From: Qipengyuania gaetbuli
GTDB taxonomy: Bacteria > Pseudomonadota > Alphaproteobacteria > Sphingomonadales > Sphingomonadaceae
Assembly: GCF_020524765.1 (NCBI RefSeq)
Contig: NZ_JAIVLR010000003.1
Coordinates: 1-64,000 of the forward strand
DNA length: 64,000 nucleotides
Direction of reading: 5' to 3'
Shown here: positions 8,428 to 17,032 of the stretch, piece after piece
Layout of the letters: each line of letters starts with the position of its first letter
Numbering within the stretch: the stretch's first letter is position 1
Position numbers and translations under genes: made by a program
Notes under the pieces: model-generated
Told to the model about the DNA's origin: nothing
Databases searched by the model: none
What the model saw: the letters and a program-made list of their open reading frames with translations, nothing else

Positions 8428-9030
8428 TCAGCCAGCCGCCCTGGGGTCGGCACGCCGGAACACGCCGATGATGATGCAGTCTTCGGCTTGCGGCCAGTCG
8501 AGTTCGGAAAGTCCAACGTCATCCTCGCGGACAACCACTTCTCCCACTTCGATGGGCTCACCGCAATTGCGTTCGATCGTCAGGCTGTATGTGGTGGCAT
8601 GGAGGTTGGAGAACCGGAAGGCGCCCTTGGAATCCAGGTTCCGGCGCCATTCGCGTCCTGCCGGATCGGTCAGGACGGCAACGGATCCGAATTCCGGGTA
8701 TTTCGCCTTCCCGGTGATCTCGTAGCGCGGGGTAACCTCGTCGAGACCGGTCGTGCTGCAGGCGGCAAGCGCGAGGCCTAGCGGAGCGGCGACGGCGGCG
8801 AACAAGCGGCGGTTGGCATTCCCGGCAAGGGTCACCGAGCCATCGGCGGTTATCCTGGCCCTGACGCAGGCTTCTGCCTCGAGCAGGTTCAGAGCTTCGT
8901 CGAAACCGACTTCGGAAAGGTCGTGAATGGTCTGGTCGCAGGCGGCGCAGTGACGGTTGCAGCCGCGCGGCTCCATCGCATCCCAGCTTTGCGAGCATTG
9001 AGCGGGGAAGCTGACCTCGATATCGCGCAT
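8428..9030 (-). CDS. Hypothetical membrane-anchored protein with N-terminal cysteine cluster
   Basis: A 200-residue protein of unknown function. Residues 1-45 carry Cys12, Cys24, Cys28 and Cys31 (GCNRHCAACDQTIHDLS), which looks like a small metal-binding or redox module. A hydrophobic stretch at about 74-91 ends in ALAACSTTG, which resembles a lipobox but lies far from the N-terminus. The rest (about 95-185) looks like a small beta-sandwich of the carboxypeptidase-regulatory type (GREWRRNLDSKGAFRFSNL). Either the cysteine module stays in the cytosol with the C-terminal part outside, or an internal GTG at 8835 makes a separate lipoprotein; I see no ribosome site for the latter. Its stop lies 15 bases from the antiporter start. 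Confidence 0.7.
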   Translation of the reverse strand: MRDIEVSFPAQCSQSWDAMEPRGCNRHCAACDQTIHDLSEVGFDEALNLLEAEACVRARITADGSVTLAGNANRRLFAAVAAPLGLALAACSTTGLDEVTPRYEITGKAKYPEFGSVAVLTDPAGREWRRNLDSKGAFRFSNLHATTYSLTIERNCGEPIEVGEVVVREDDVGLSELDWPQAEDCIIIGVFRRADPRAAG

Positions 9031-9062
9031 CAGCTTATCTCCCCTCCCCGATCCTGCGGCTG

Positions 9063-10475
9063 TCAGATATGCAGCGCCCTGCCGTAGCTAGCAAGCACGC
9101 TCTCGTGCATGCTTTCGCTGATGGTGGGGTGCGGGAACACTGTGTTCATCAGTTCCGCTTCGGTCGTCTCCAGCGTCTTGCCGACGACGAAGCCCTGGAT
9201 CATCTCGGTCACTTCCGCGCCGACCATGTGCGCGCCGAGGAGTTCGCCGGTCTTCGCATCGAACACGGTCTTCACGAAGCCTTCCGCCTCACCCAGCGCG
9301 ATGGCCTTGCCGTTGCCGATGAAAGGGAAGGTGCCCGCCTTGACGGTATAGCCGGCTTCCTTGGCCTTCTCTTCCGTCAGGCCGACGCTGGCGATCTGCG
9401 GGTGGCAATAGGTGCAGCCCGGGATGTTGCCGCGGTCGAGCGGGTGCGGATGGACATCCTTGTTGCCGAGTTCCTTGGCGATTGCCTCCGCAGTCGTGAC
9501 GCCTTCATGGCTCGCCTTGTGCGCAAGCCACGGTCCCGGCGTGCAGTCGCCGATGGCCCAGAGGCCTTTCGACTTGGTGCGGCCATAGGGATCGATCTGG
9601 ATGAAACCGCGGTCCATTTCGACCAGCTTTTCGAGGCCCACGTTCTCGGTATTCGGGACGATGCCAATCGCAACGATGCAGTGGCTGAACTCGGTCTCGG
9701 CAACCTTGCCGTCCTTGGCCTTGATCTTGGCCTTCACGCCCTTGTCCGACACGCCGAGCGCTTCGACGCCCGCGCCGGTCATGATCGTCATGCCCTGCTT
9801 GGTCAGGCTCTTTTCGAGGAAGGCGGACACGTCCTTGTCTTCCACCGGCACGATCCGGTCGAGCATTTCGACCACGGTCACATCGACGCCCATGTCGTTG
9901 TAGAAGCTGGCGAACTCGATCCCGATCGCGCCCGATCCGATCACGAGCAGCTTCTTGGGCATTTCGGCCGGAGTCATGGCGTGGCGATAGGTCCACACGC
10001 GCTTGCCGTCGGCAGGTGCGAAAGGCAGGTCGCGGGCGCGCGCGCCGGTGGCGACGATCACGTGCTTTGCAGTGAGCTTTTCCTCGCCCTTCTCGCCCTT
10101 CACGGTGAGGCTGGTCGGGCCGGTCAGCTGCCCCTCGCCCATGTGCACCGTGATCTTGTTCTTCTTCATCAGGTGCGTGACGCCCTGGTTAAGCTGCTTG
10201 GCGACGCCGCGGCTGCGCTTCACGACCGCGTCGAGGTCCGCCTCGATCTTGCCCGCGACCTTGAGGCCGTAGGATGCGGCGTGTTCCATGTAGTGCTTGA
10301 TCTCGGCCGAGCGCAGCAGCGCCTTGGTCGGGATGCAGCCCCAGTTGAGGCAGATGCCACCGAGCAGTTCGCGTTCGACGATGGCGGTCTTCAGACCCAG
10401 CTGCGCACAGCGGATCGCGGCGACATAGCCGCCGGGTCCGGAGCCGAGAACGATGACGTCGTAGTTGGTAGCCAT
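9063..10475 (-). CDS. lpdA: Dihydrolipoyl dehydrogenase (E3)
   Basis: A flavoprotein that reoxidises dihydrolipoamide of 2-oxoacid dehydrogenase complexes with NAD+. At 470 residues it is full length. It has the N-terminal FAD loop (DVIVLGSGPGGYVAA), the redox disulfide in GGICLNWGCIPTKALL (about Cys42 and Cys47), the NAD-binding loop VIGSGAIGIEFASFY near 180, GLWAIGDCTPGP near 305 and the C-terminal catalytic His-Glu pair in FPHPTISESMHE. The E2 gene lies 1 kb upstream on the same strand, so it most likely serves pyruvate dehydrogenase. A 167-base gap with no supported gene separates it from the thioesterase. Confidence 0.96.
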   Translation of the reverse strand: MATNYDVIVLGSGPGGYVAAIRCAQLGLKTAIVERELLGGICLNWGCIPTKALLRSAEIKHYMEHAASYGLKVAGKIEADLDAVVKRSRGVAKQLNQGVTHLMKKNKITVHMGEGQLTGPTSLTVKGEKGEEKLTAKHVIVATGARARDLPFAPADGKRVWTYRHAMTPAEMPKKLLVIGSGAIGIEFASFYNDMGVDVTVVEMLDRIVPVEDKDVSAFLEKSLTKQGMTIMTGAGVEALGVSDKGVKAKIKAKDGKVAETEFSHCIVAIGIVPNTENVGLEKLVEMDRGFIQIDPYGRTKSKGLWAIGDCTPGPWLAHKASHEGVTTAEAIAKELGNKDVHPHPLDRGNIPGCTYCHPQIASVGLTEEKAKEAGYTVKAGTFPFIGNGKAIALGEAEGFVKTVFDAKTGELLGAHMVGAEVTEMIQGFVVGKTLETTEAELMNTVFPHPTISESMHESVLASYGRALHI

Positions 10476-10642
10476 TTGGATTTAGCCTTCGGTTGGTCCG
10501 ACAGGATGGAACACTTGGAACACGGTCCTGGCACTAAAAAGCCGCCCGGACGTGCGAGGGGAAACGGAATAGGTATTCGGGTGAAAATAGCGCGCGGTCA
10601 TGCGGCCATTCATGCCACGGGGCGCGGTGTGTAGGACAGCGC

Positions 10643-11020
10643 TCATGCCCATTGCCCCGACACCGCGCGGGGGCGGTTGTTCTCGTCGAGCAGGACGAAC
10701 TTGAACGTGCCCTGCGCCACCTTGGTCTCGGCTTCGCCGTTGCGTTCGCGGCCGATGGCTTCCGCACTGATGGTGAGCGAGGTGTTTCCGGTCGCCGCGA
10801 TCTCGCAATAGACCGACAGTTCGTCGCCCACCTGCATCGCGCCGGGGAAGGCGAAATCGTTTGCCGAGACGACCACCGCCTTGCCCTTCCCCTCGCGACT
10901 GGCGAGCGAGCCTGCGCCAAGCGCCATCTGGCTCATCAGCCACCCGCCGAACACCCCGCCATAGGGGTTGAGGTCGGTCGGCATGGCCGTGACGCGGATT
11001 AGGGGGGAGCGGTCAGCCAT
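10643..11020 (-). CDS. Acyl-CoA thioesterase (YciA-like hotdog fold)
   Basis: A 125-residue single hotdog-domain enzyme that hydrolyses acyl-CoA thioesters in the cytosol. The helix motif NPYGGVFGGWLMSQMA matches the YciA/BACH group, and the strand VVVSANDFAFPGAMQVGD holds the family's usual polar residues. I chose ATG at 11020 because [16 protein letters not shown] matches the family N-terminus; ATG at 11038 is an alternative. It overlaps the preceding membrane-protein gene by 8 bases and so belongs to the E2-to-E3 leftward run. It may recycle CoA from short acyl-CoAs near acetyl-CoA production, but this is inference. Confidence 0.8.
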   Translation of the reverse strand: MADRSPLIRVTAMPTDLNPYGGVFGGWLMSQMALGAGSLASREGKGKAVVVSANDFAFPGAMQVGDELSVYCEIAATGNTSLTISAEAIGRERNGEAETKVAQGTFKFVLLDENNRPRAVSGQWA

Positions 11021-11441
11021 GATGCGCTCTTTCGGCATCACCAAGGTGGAGCCAATACCAGAGGACTGAGGCAACGAGTCCGGCAAGCGCACCCATTCCA
11101 ATCCAGAAGTGCACCCCGCTATTTATGAGATCCCAACTGCCTTGCCAGAAAAAGATACTCATCACGAAGCCACCGGCTGCGCCAGCAATGCAACCGAACA
11201 AGGCCAACTTGCGAATTTCGTGATCCCACCGATGGAGCCTTGCGAACCATAAGGCTGGGAGGCCGATAAATATGCCGCCGGTCACTGCCATGACTAAGGC
11301 GATCGCTCCCAGGCCGAAGAACGCTTCGAAGGAGAACGGCTCGCTCATCGCCAGGGAAACGGCCAGGAAGGCCGACGGAATGGCGATTGCAACCGCAAGG
11401 GCAATTACGATGAAGCGGCCGATTTCGACCAACAGTCTCAA
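11013..11441 (-). CDS. Small four-helix membrane protein, unknown function
   Basis: A protein of 142 residues with four hydrophobic segments (about 6-28, 35-60, 78-98 and 108-130 counted from TTG at 11441) separated by short polar loops, one being [12 protein letters not shown] recognise no family. TTG at 11441 overlaps the stop of the E2 gene as TTGA, the same 4-base coupling seen elsewhere here; GTG or ATG starts further upstream (up to 11468) would run deeper into the E2 gene. It overlaps the thioesterase start by 8 bases. Its position inside a pyruvate dehydrogenase gene group may simply be transcriptional. Confidence 0.65.
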   Translation of the reverse strand: MRLLVEIGRFIVIALAVAIAIPSAFLAVSLAMSEPFSFEAFFGLGAIALVMAVTGGIFIGLPALWFARLHRWDHEIRKLALFGCIAGAAGGFVMSIFFWQGSWDLINSGVHFWIGMGALAGLVASVLWYWLHLGDAERAHHG

Positions 11442-12712
11442 ACCACCAGCCCCATCGGGTTTTCGCACAGCTGCTTGAAGGCCTCCATCAGCTGCGCGCC
11501 GTCCGCACCGTCGATGGCGCGGTGGTCGAAGCTGCCGGTCGCGCTCATCACGGTGGCGACGCCCAGTGCGCCGTCGATCACCCAGGGGCGCTGCTCGCCA
11601 GCGCCGACGGCGAGGATCATCGCCTGCGGTGGATTGATCACCGCGTCGAACTGCTTGGTGCCGAACATGCCGAGGTTGGAGAGCGAGGCAGTGCCGCCCT
11701 GGAATTCATGCGGCTGTAGCTTGCCGTCCTTGGCCTTGCCAGCCAGCTCCTTCATCTCGGTGCTGATCTGCGCGAGGCCCTTGCGGCCCGCATCGCGGAT
11801 GATCGGCGTGATCAGGCCCGAAGGTGCGGCCACAGCGACCGAGATATCCTCGCGCGTGTACTGGAACAGCTCGTCGCCCTGGAAGCTGACGTTGCACTTG
11901 GGGACGCGCTGCATCGCGCGGGCGAGTGCCTTGATCAGCAGGTCATTGACCGACAGCTTCACGCCGTCTGCCTCCAGGCTCTTGTTGAGTTCGCCGCGCA
12001 GCTTGAGCAGTGCGTCCAAGCGCACGTCCACGGTGAGGTAGATGTGCGGGATGGTCTGCTTCGCCTCGGTCAGGCGGCGCGCGATGACCTTGCGGACATT
12101 GTTGAGCTTCTGCGCTTCGTAAGGCGCATCGAGATCGCCGCCGAGCGTCGCAGGCTTTGCCGGAGCAGGCGCGGGAGCCGCCGCATCGGCCTTGGCCGGA
12201 GCTGCGCCGGGGCTCGCACCCTCGACGTCCGCCTTGACGATACGGCCATTGGGGCCGCTGCCCTTCACGCCTGCAAGGTCGACGCCCTTCTGTTCGGCAA
12301 TGCGCTTGGCGAGCGGCGAGGCAAGGATGCGGTCGCCAGCGGCTTTGGGTGCAGCCGCGGCAGGTGCCGGAGCAGGTGCGGGTGCAGCAGCAGGAGCTTC
12401 TGCGGCCTTGGGTTCTTCCTTGGGAGCATCACCAGAAGGAGCCGCAGATGCTGCATCATCCACATCCTCGCCCTCTTCGGCGAGCATGGCGATGACCGTG
12501 CCGACCTTCACGCCTTCGGTGCCTTCATCGACCATGATCGAGGCAATCGTGCCTTCGTCCACGGCTTCGAATTCCATCGTCGCCTTGTCGGTCTCGATCT
12601 CGGCCATGATGTCGCCCGCTTCGACCTTGTCGCCCGGCTTCACCAGCCATTTGGCGAGCGTGCCTTCTTCCATGGTGGGCGAAAGGGCGGGCATCTTGAT
12701 CGGCGTGGGCAT
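11438..12712 (-). CDS. pdhC: Pyruvate dehydrogenase complex E2, dihydrolipoamide acetyltransferase
   Basis: Core enzyme that moves the acetyl group from lipoamide to CoA. The domains appear in order: one lipoyl domain (residues 1-77, lipoylated Lys43 in ETDKATMEF), a long Ala/Pro/Glu linker, the E3/E1-binding domain (about 130-165, [19 protein letters not shown]), a second Ala/Pro linker, and the catalytic domain to residue 424 with [13 protein letters not shown] (His397, Asp401). The [22 protein letters not shown] start and ENPMGLVV end are typical of alphaproteobacterial pyruvate E2. The E1 genes are not in the window. E3 is 1 kb downstream. The 130-base gap to the divergent stress-protein gene must hold its promoter. 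Confidence 0.95.
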   Translation of the reverse strand: MPTPIKMPALSPTMEEGTLAKWLVKPGDKVEAGDIMAEIETDKATMEFEAVDEGTIASIMVDEGTEGVKVGTVIAMLAEEGEDVDDAASAAPSGDAPKEEPKAAEAPAAAPAPAPAPAAAAPKAAGDRILASPLAKRIAEQKGVDLAGVKGSGPNGRIVKADVEGASPGAAPAKADAAAPAPAPAKPATLGGDLDAPYEAQKLNNVRKVIARRLTEAKQTIPHIYLTVDVRLDALLKLRGELNKSLEADGVKLSVNDLLIKALARAMQRVPKCNVSFQGDELFQYTREDISVAVAAPSGLITPIIRDAGRKGLAQISTEMKELAGKAKDGKLQPHEFQGGTASLSNLGMFGTKQFDAVINPPQAMILAVGAGEQRPWVIDGALGVATVMSATGSFDHRAIDGADGAQLMEAFKQLCENPMGLVV

Positions 12713-12842
12713 GTGCTGACGTTACGTCCTCGCTGGAAATACTGTTGCTGCGACCTCTGGCCAAATCGCAGCCGCATCGCAAGGTCCTTGCGCAGAATAC
12801 GAATTAGCGGATAACCCACGCGTGCGAGAGGGGAGCCGGGGC

Positions 12843-13295
12843 ATGCGCGTTTATCTGGTGGTGATGGACGAGACCGAGGAAGCGCAGCGGGCGCTGCGCT
12901 TTGCCTCGCTGCGGGCGCAGCAGACGGGCGGATCGGTGCATATCCTCGCCCTCGTGCCGCAGCAGACTTTCAACGCTTTCGGAGGTGTGCAGGCGACGAT
13001 CGAGCAGGAAGCGCGCGAACGCGCCGAGGTCATGGCCAACAATGCCGCCGGCAATATCTTTGCAGAAATGGGCAAGATGCCGGTCATCGCCGTGCGGCCC
13101 GGTGCGCCTGCCGATGTTATCAACAAGTACCTCGAGGAACACGGCGAAGTTGCCGCGCTCGTCCTCGGCACGGCCAAGGCCGGCGGCAAGGATCCGCTGG
13201 TGCAGCATTTCTCCGCCCGGGCGAGCGAGCTGCCCTGCCCGCTCTACATCGTGCCCGGATCGCTGACGCGCGAACAGATCGACGCGCTGGGTTAG
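12843..13295 (+). CDS. Universal stress protein (UspA family)
   Basis: A single 150-residue Usp domain, a cytosolic alpha/beta nucleotide-binding-type fold associated with stress survival. The N-terminal strand MRVYLVVMDETEEAQRALRFA, the middle VIAVRPGAPADVINKYLEE and the late strand ALVLGTAKAGGKDPLVQHFSAR followed by CPLYIVPG fit the family; the canonical ATP loop (G-x2-G-x9-G-S/T) is degenerate here. ATG at 12843 is chosen because GGGGAG lies seven bases upstream; a GTG at 12822 lacks this. It diverges from the E2 gene and its stop codon overlaps that of RNase R on the other strand. Confidence 0.82.
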   Translation: MRVYLVVMDETEEAQRALRFASLRAQQTGGSVHILALVPQQTFNAFGGVQATIEQEARERAEVMANNAAGNIFAEMGKMPVIAVRPGAPADVINKYLEEHGEVAALVLGTAKAGGKDPLVQHFSARASELPCPLYIVPGSLTREQIDALG

Positions 13296-15601
13296 CGCTT
13301 CTTGCCGCGCCCCTGGTGCCGGATATTCTTGGGTCGCCCTCGCTGGCCCTGCGAATGCTTCTGGCGCGGGGCGCCCTGCCCCTTCACGAACGGTTTCTTC
13401 TTGGGCGCAGGACGTTCGCCGCGCCGTTCGATCGGCGCGCCGTCGCTGTCGGGCACCTCGAACTTGAGCGCACCGGTCAGTGCATTCGCCTCTGCCAGTT
13501 TGAGCTTGAGCCTGTCGCCCACGGCATAGGTCGTGCCCGAGCTTTCACCGGTCAGTTTCTGCGCGGCTTCGTCATAGCTGAAATATTCGCGGCCGAGCGT
13601 TGAAACGGGCACCAGCCCGTCGCCGCCCAGCTTCTCGATCGTGGCGAAGAAACCGAAGCCCTGCACGCCGGTAATCCGGGTGTCGAACACCTCGCCCACG
13701 CGGCCCGATAGCCATGCGGCGACATAGCGGTCGATGGTATCGCGCTCTGCCTCCATCGCACGGCGTTCGGTCTGGCTGATGGCATCGGTGATCTGGCTGA
13801 GCGCGGTCCGGTCACGGTCCGACAGGCCGGAGCTTTCCGGGATGTCATGGTTCTTCGGCCGCGGCTGTTCCAGCTTGTATGCATCGACCAGCGCGCGGTG
13901 GACGAGCAGGTCGGCATAGCGGCGGATGGGTGATGTGAAATGCGCGTAGCTGCCCAGCGCCAGGCCGAAGTGGCCCGCATTGGCCGGTCCGTAATAGGCC
14001 TGCGTCTGGCTGCGCAGGACGGCCTCCATGATCAGCGCCTTCTCGGCCGGATCGGCAATGTCCTTCAGCATGCGGTTAAACAGGCCGGGCGTGATTACCT
14101 GGCCCAGGGCGAAATTGCGGCCCTGCGTGGCAAGGTAGTCCTTGAACGCGGTCAGCTTCTCGCGGCTCGGGGTTTCATGGATGCGGTAGACGACGGGTGC
14201 CTTCTTCGCTTCCAGCGCCTTGGCCGCAGCGACGTTGGCAGCGATCATGAAGTCTTCCACCACGCGGTGCGCATCGAGGCGTTCGCGCACGGCGATTTCC
14301 TCGATCTGGCCCGCATCGTTGAGGCGCACCTGCCGTTCGGGCAGTTCGAGGTCGAGCGGGTCGCGTGCCACGCGTGCCCGGTGGAGCAGCTTCCACGCGC
14401 CCCACAGGTTCCTGAGCACATCGTCGGCGCTGCCGTCGTCGATGGCCTTCTGCGCGTCCTCGTAGGCGATGTTGGCCGAAATGCGGACGATGGCGCGGGT
14501 GAAGCGCCAGTCGGTGACCTTGCCGTCCTTGTCGATGCGCATGTGGCAGGCCATCGCCGCGCGGTCCTCACCCTCGACGAGCGAACAGACGTTGGCGCTG
14601 AGGATTTCGGGGAGCATCGGCACGACGCGGTCAGGGAAATAGACTGAGTTGCCGCGCTTCCTCGCCTCGCGGTCGAGCGCGCCGCCAGGGCGGACGTAGA
14701 AGCTGACATCGGCAATCGCCACAATCGCGCGGTAACCGCCCTTGTCGTCTGGTTCGGCCCAGATGGCATCGTCATGGTCGCGGGCGTCGGCGGGGTCGAT
14801 GGCGACGATCGGCACGTCGCGCAGGTCTTCGCGCTGGTCCGCGCTCAGCGGCAGGTCGGAGACGGCGTTCGCCTCTTCCAGCGCGCCATCGGGAAAGATG
14901 TGCGGGATGCCGTGCTTGGCAATGGCGATGAGGCTGAAGCTCTTGGGCGCCAACGGGTCGCCGATGACTTCGATGACCTTGACCTTGGCGCGCGGGCTCT
15001 TGCCCATGCGCTCGGCAAGGACGAGCTCGCCTTCCTTTGCTTCGCCAAGGTCGCCGATGGGCGCGCTTTCGCGCACGCGCTTGTCTACCGGGGCGAGCCA
15101 CGGCTTCCCGCCGCCGTCCATCTCGACGACGCCCATCAGCCCTTCGGTGCGGGCCGGGAGCTTCTTCATCGGATGGGCGATCCACCCGCGCTCGGTCTCT
15201 TCGGTGCGGGCGAGGAAACGATCGCCGCGCTTCAATGCGGCCAGCTTCTTGCTTTCCTTGACCACGAGACGCGGCGGTTTCTGTCCGCCGTCGGTCTCCC
15301 AGTTCTCGGGCACGGCAACGGGCGCGCCGTCCTCGATCTCGACGACCTTGAGCACGGTGACCTTCGGCACGCCGCCCATACGATGATAGGCGGTGCGCTT
15401 GCCGTCGATGAGGCCTTCTTCGGCCATGTCCTTGAGACGCTTCTTCAGCGCGATCTTTTCCTGCCCCTTGAGGCCGAACGCCTTGGCGATTTCGCGCTTG
15501 CCCGCCGGTGTCGGCGAGCCCTGGATGAATTCGAGTATCTGTGTCTTGGAGGGCAGCCCCTGCGGGCGCCCTGTCCTGTTATGTTTTTTCATGCGCGCCA
15601 T
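13292..15601 (-). CDS. rnr: Ribonuclease R (3'-5' exoribonuclease)
   Basis: A processive hydrolytic exonuclease of the RNB family that degrades structured RNA and helps mRNA and rRNA quality control. At 769 residues it is full length. The order is a helix-turn-helix-like region (about 15-75), cold-shock/OB domains, the RNB catalytic domain starting near 255 with IDPADARDHDDAIWAE carrying the metal-binding Asp residues (about 270-282), an S1 domain (about 640-715), and a Lys/Arg/Gln-rich tail ending in GRGKKR typical of RNase R and suited to RNA binding. The ATG at 15601 gives MARMKKH; ATG at 15592 is also possible. The 3' end overlaps the converging stress-protein gene by 4 bases. Confidence 0.95.
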   Translation of the reverse strand: MARMKKHNRTGRPQGLPSKTQILEFIQGSPTPAGKREIAKAFGLKGQEKIALKKRLKDMAEEGLIDGKRTAYHRMGGVPKVTVLKVVEIEDGAPVAVPENWETDGGQKPPRLVVKESKKLAALKRGDRFLARTEETERGWIAHPMKKLPARTEGLMGVVEMDGGGKPWLAPVDKRVRESAPIGDLGEAKEGELVLAERMGKSPRAKVKVIEVIGDPLAPKSFSLIAIAKHGIPHIFPDGALEEANAVSDLPLSADQREDLRDVPIVAIDPADARDHDDAIWAEPDDKGGYRAIVAIADVSFYVRPGGALDREARKRGNSVYFPDRVVPMLPEILSANVCSLVEGEDRAAMACHMRIDKDGKVTDWRFTRAIVRISANIAYEDAQKAIDDGSADDVLRNLWGAWKLLHRARVARDPLDLELPERQVRLNDAGQIEEIAVRERLDAHRVVEDFMIAANVAAAKALEAKKAPVVYRIHETPSREKLTAFKDYLATQGRNFALGQVITPGLFNRMLKDIADPAEKALIMEAVLRSQTQAYYGPANAGHFGLALGSYAHFTSPIRRYADLLVHRALVDAYKLEQPRPKNHDIPESSGLSDRDRTALSQITDAISQTERRAMEAERDTIDRYVAAWLSGRVGEVFDTRITGVQGFGFFATIEKLGGDGLVPVSTLGREYFSYDEAAQKLTGESSGTTYAVGDRLKLKLAEANALTGALKFEVPDSDGAPIERRGERPAPKKKPFVKGQGAPRQKHSQGQRGRPKNIRHQGRGKKR

Positions 15602-15613
15602 ATGGGGACGCGC

Positions 15614-16996
15614 TTACTCGGTTTCACCCTCTGCCGCAGCAATTGGTGCGAATTGTCCGGCGGGCACGGCGCTGGCGAAGGGGCTGCAGGCCCCGCCCGA
15701 AGAGCAGGCGGCCACACCGAAGATCCAGTCGTCGCCGCGCACCGGCTCGACATGGCTGAGCTTGCGCTCTTCCATGGGGGTGCCCTCCCCGACAGGAAGC
15801 TCAGAGGTCATGATCGCTACCTGGTCTTCGCGCCATGCGGGCTCGTCTGTCCGGCGCTTGCCGACGAGGTAATAGCTGGCGCCCTTTACGCCCTGCCATT
15901 CGATCAGCGTGTCGGTGCGGACCGCTGCATTGGCAGTCACGACCGGCGGCTTGGGCGTGCTCGCCAGCTTGTCGAGCGCGCGGATGTTGAACTGCGTCAC
16001 CTTGGCGAGATAGGGGAAATCCATCTCGTCGGGCGTATCGCCATAGACCGTGCCGTCCTCGGTGCGCAGGTCCTGGTGCTGGTGTTCGTAATCCTCCACC
16101 GCGACGGTGATGCGCACGGCGGGATAGCCCTTCTCGAGGAATGGGATCTGGTCCCCGCCCCGCCCCATGCGGTCGGTCCGCCAGATCTGGCGCACGTCGA
16201 GGCCGCCTTCGGCTTTGTCGGCAAGACCGTCGAGCCAGCGGGAGAGGTTGCGGCTCGGCGTGTCGTTCTCGCCGCCTTCGCGCCGCTGGGCCGCGCGCAG
16301 TTCTTCGGTGAGGTCGGCACGCGGGCCTTCGGAGAACACGCGGACGTGCTCGTCGTCACAATAGCCGTCGCTGCCGCAGGACCCGCCGACGATATCGTTG
16401 TTGAGCACGGCCTTCACGTCCCAACCCTGCTCTGCGGCATAGTCGGCCATCAGACGCCCGCCGTAGAGGCCCTGCTCTTCGCCCGACAGCAACGCGTAGA
16501 CGATGGTGACGGGATAGCTGCGCTGCGACAGCTGCCGCGCCGCCTCGAGAACGAGCACGGTGCCCGAGCCATCGTCGTTCGCGCCCGGCGCATCGACCTT
16601 CCAGTCGAGCGGGTCGGAGCCGCGGCTGTCGATATGCGCCTGGACGATGACAACCTCGTTCGGCCGCTCGGTCCCGCGCTGGATAGCGACGGCATTGCGC
16701 AGTCGCGTGGGCTGCGGAATGCGGCGGCCCTCGACCACGGTTTCGGGTGCCACGACGTCGAGGCAATCGCCGCAGGCAGCGCCGATCCGGCGGAATTCGG
16801 CAAGGCCCCAATCCACGGCAGCGCCGATACCGCGCTTGGGATTGTCCTGTTCGGACAGCGTGTGGCGCGTGCCGAAAGCGACCAGCGTGTCGATATCGGC
16901 GCGCAGGCGCGCTTCGGAAACACCGGCAGCCGGATCGGAGTCCTGTGCAGATAGAGGTGTGGCGACGAGTGCGGCGAGAAGGGCGAGCTTTTTCAT
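15614..16996 (-). CDS. Secreted M28-family zinc aminopeptidase
   Basis: An exported metallopeptidase of 460 residues. The N-terminus MKKLALLAALVATPLSAQ is a signal peptide. The M28 metal-binding motifs appear in order: VQAHIDSRG (His, Asp) near 115, GANDDGSGT (bridging Asp) near 135, LSGEEQGLYG (catalytic and metal Glu) near 165, NNDIVGG (Asp) and a later His in YEHQHQD near 305. The C-terminal 100 residues look like a fibronectin-type or beta-rich extension (WQGVKGASYYLVGKRR). The likely role is removal of N-terminal residues from peptides in the periplasm or outside. It lies 12 bases after RNase R's start on the same strand, so the two may be co-transcribed. Confidence 0.9.
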   Translation of the reverse strand: MKKLALLAALVATPLSAQDSDPAAGVSEARLRADIDTLVAFGTRHTLSEQDNPKRGIGAAVDWGLAEFRRIGAACGDCLDVVAPETVVEGRRIPQPTRLRNAVAIQRGTERPNEVVIVQAHIDSRGSDPLDWKVDAPGANDDGSGTVLVLEAARQLSQRSYPVTIVYALLSGEEQGLYGGRLMADYAAEQGWDVKAVLNNDIVGGSCGSDGYCDDEHVRVFSEGPRADLTEELRAAQRREGGENDTPSRNLSRWLDGLADKAEGGLDVRQIWRTDRMGRGGDQIPFLEKGYPAVRITVAVEDYEHQHQDLRTEDGTVYGDTPDEMDFPYLAKVTQFNIRALDKLASTPKPPVVTANAAVRTDTLIEWQGVKGASYYLVGKRRTDEPAWREDQVAIMTSELPVGEGTPMEERKLSHVEPVRGDDWIFGVAACSSGGACSPFASAVPAGQFAPIAAAEGETE

Positions 16997-17032
16997 GCGG
17001 CCTGTCTTCCGCAGAAGCGCGCTCAGATCAAG

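Noticed and set aside
8833..8835. Internal GTG start giving a separate lipoprotein
   Set aside because: The signal-like stretch is good, but no Shine-Dalgarno precedes it and the upstream cysteine module is in frame and well formed.
9069..10634. 521-codon open frame antisense to lpdA
   Set aside because: Shadow of a clear dihydrolipoyl dehydrogenase gene.
10476..10642. Possible small gene or LexA-like site in the lpdA-thioesterase gap
   Set aside because: GAAC repeats are five bases apart, not seven as in alphaproteobacterial LexA boxes, and the small frames lack ribosome sites.
14774..16954. 726-codon open frame antisense to rnr and the M28 peptidase gene
   Set aside because: It is the complement of two convincing genes in GC-rich DNA and its translation has no recognisable motif; a third-position shadow.
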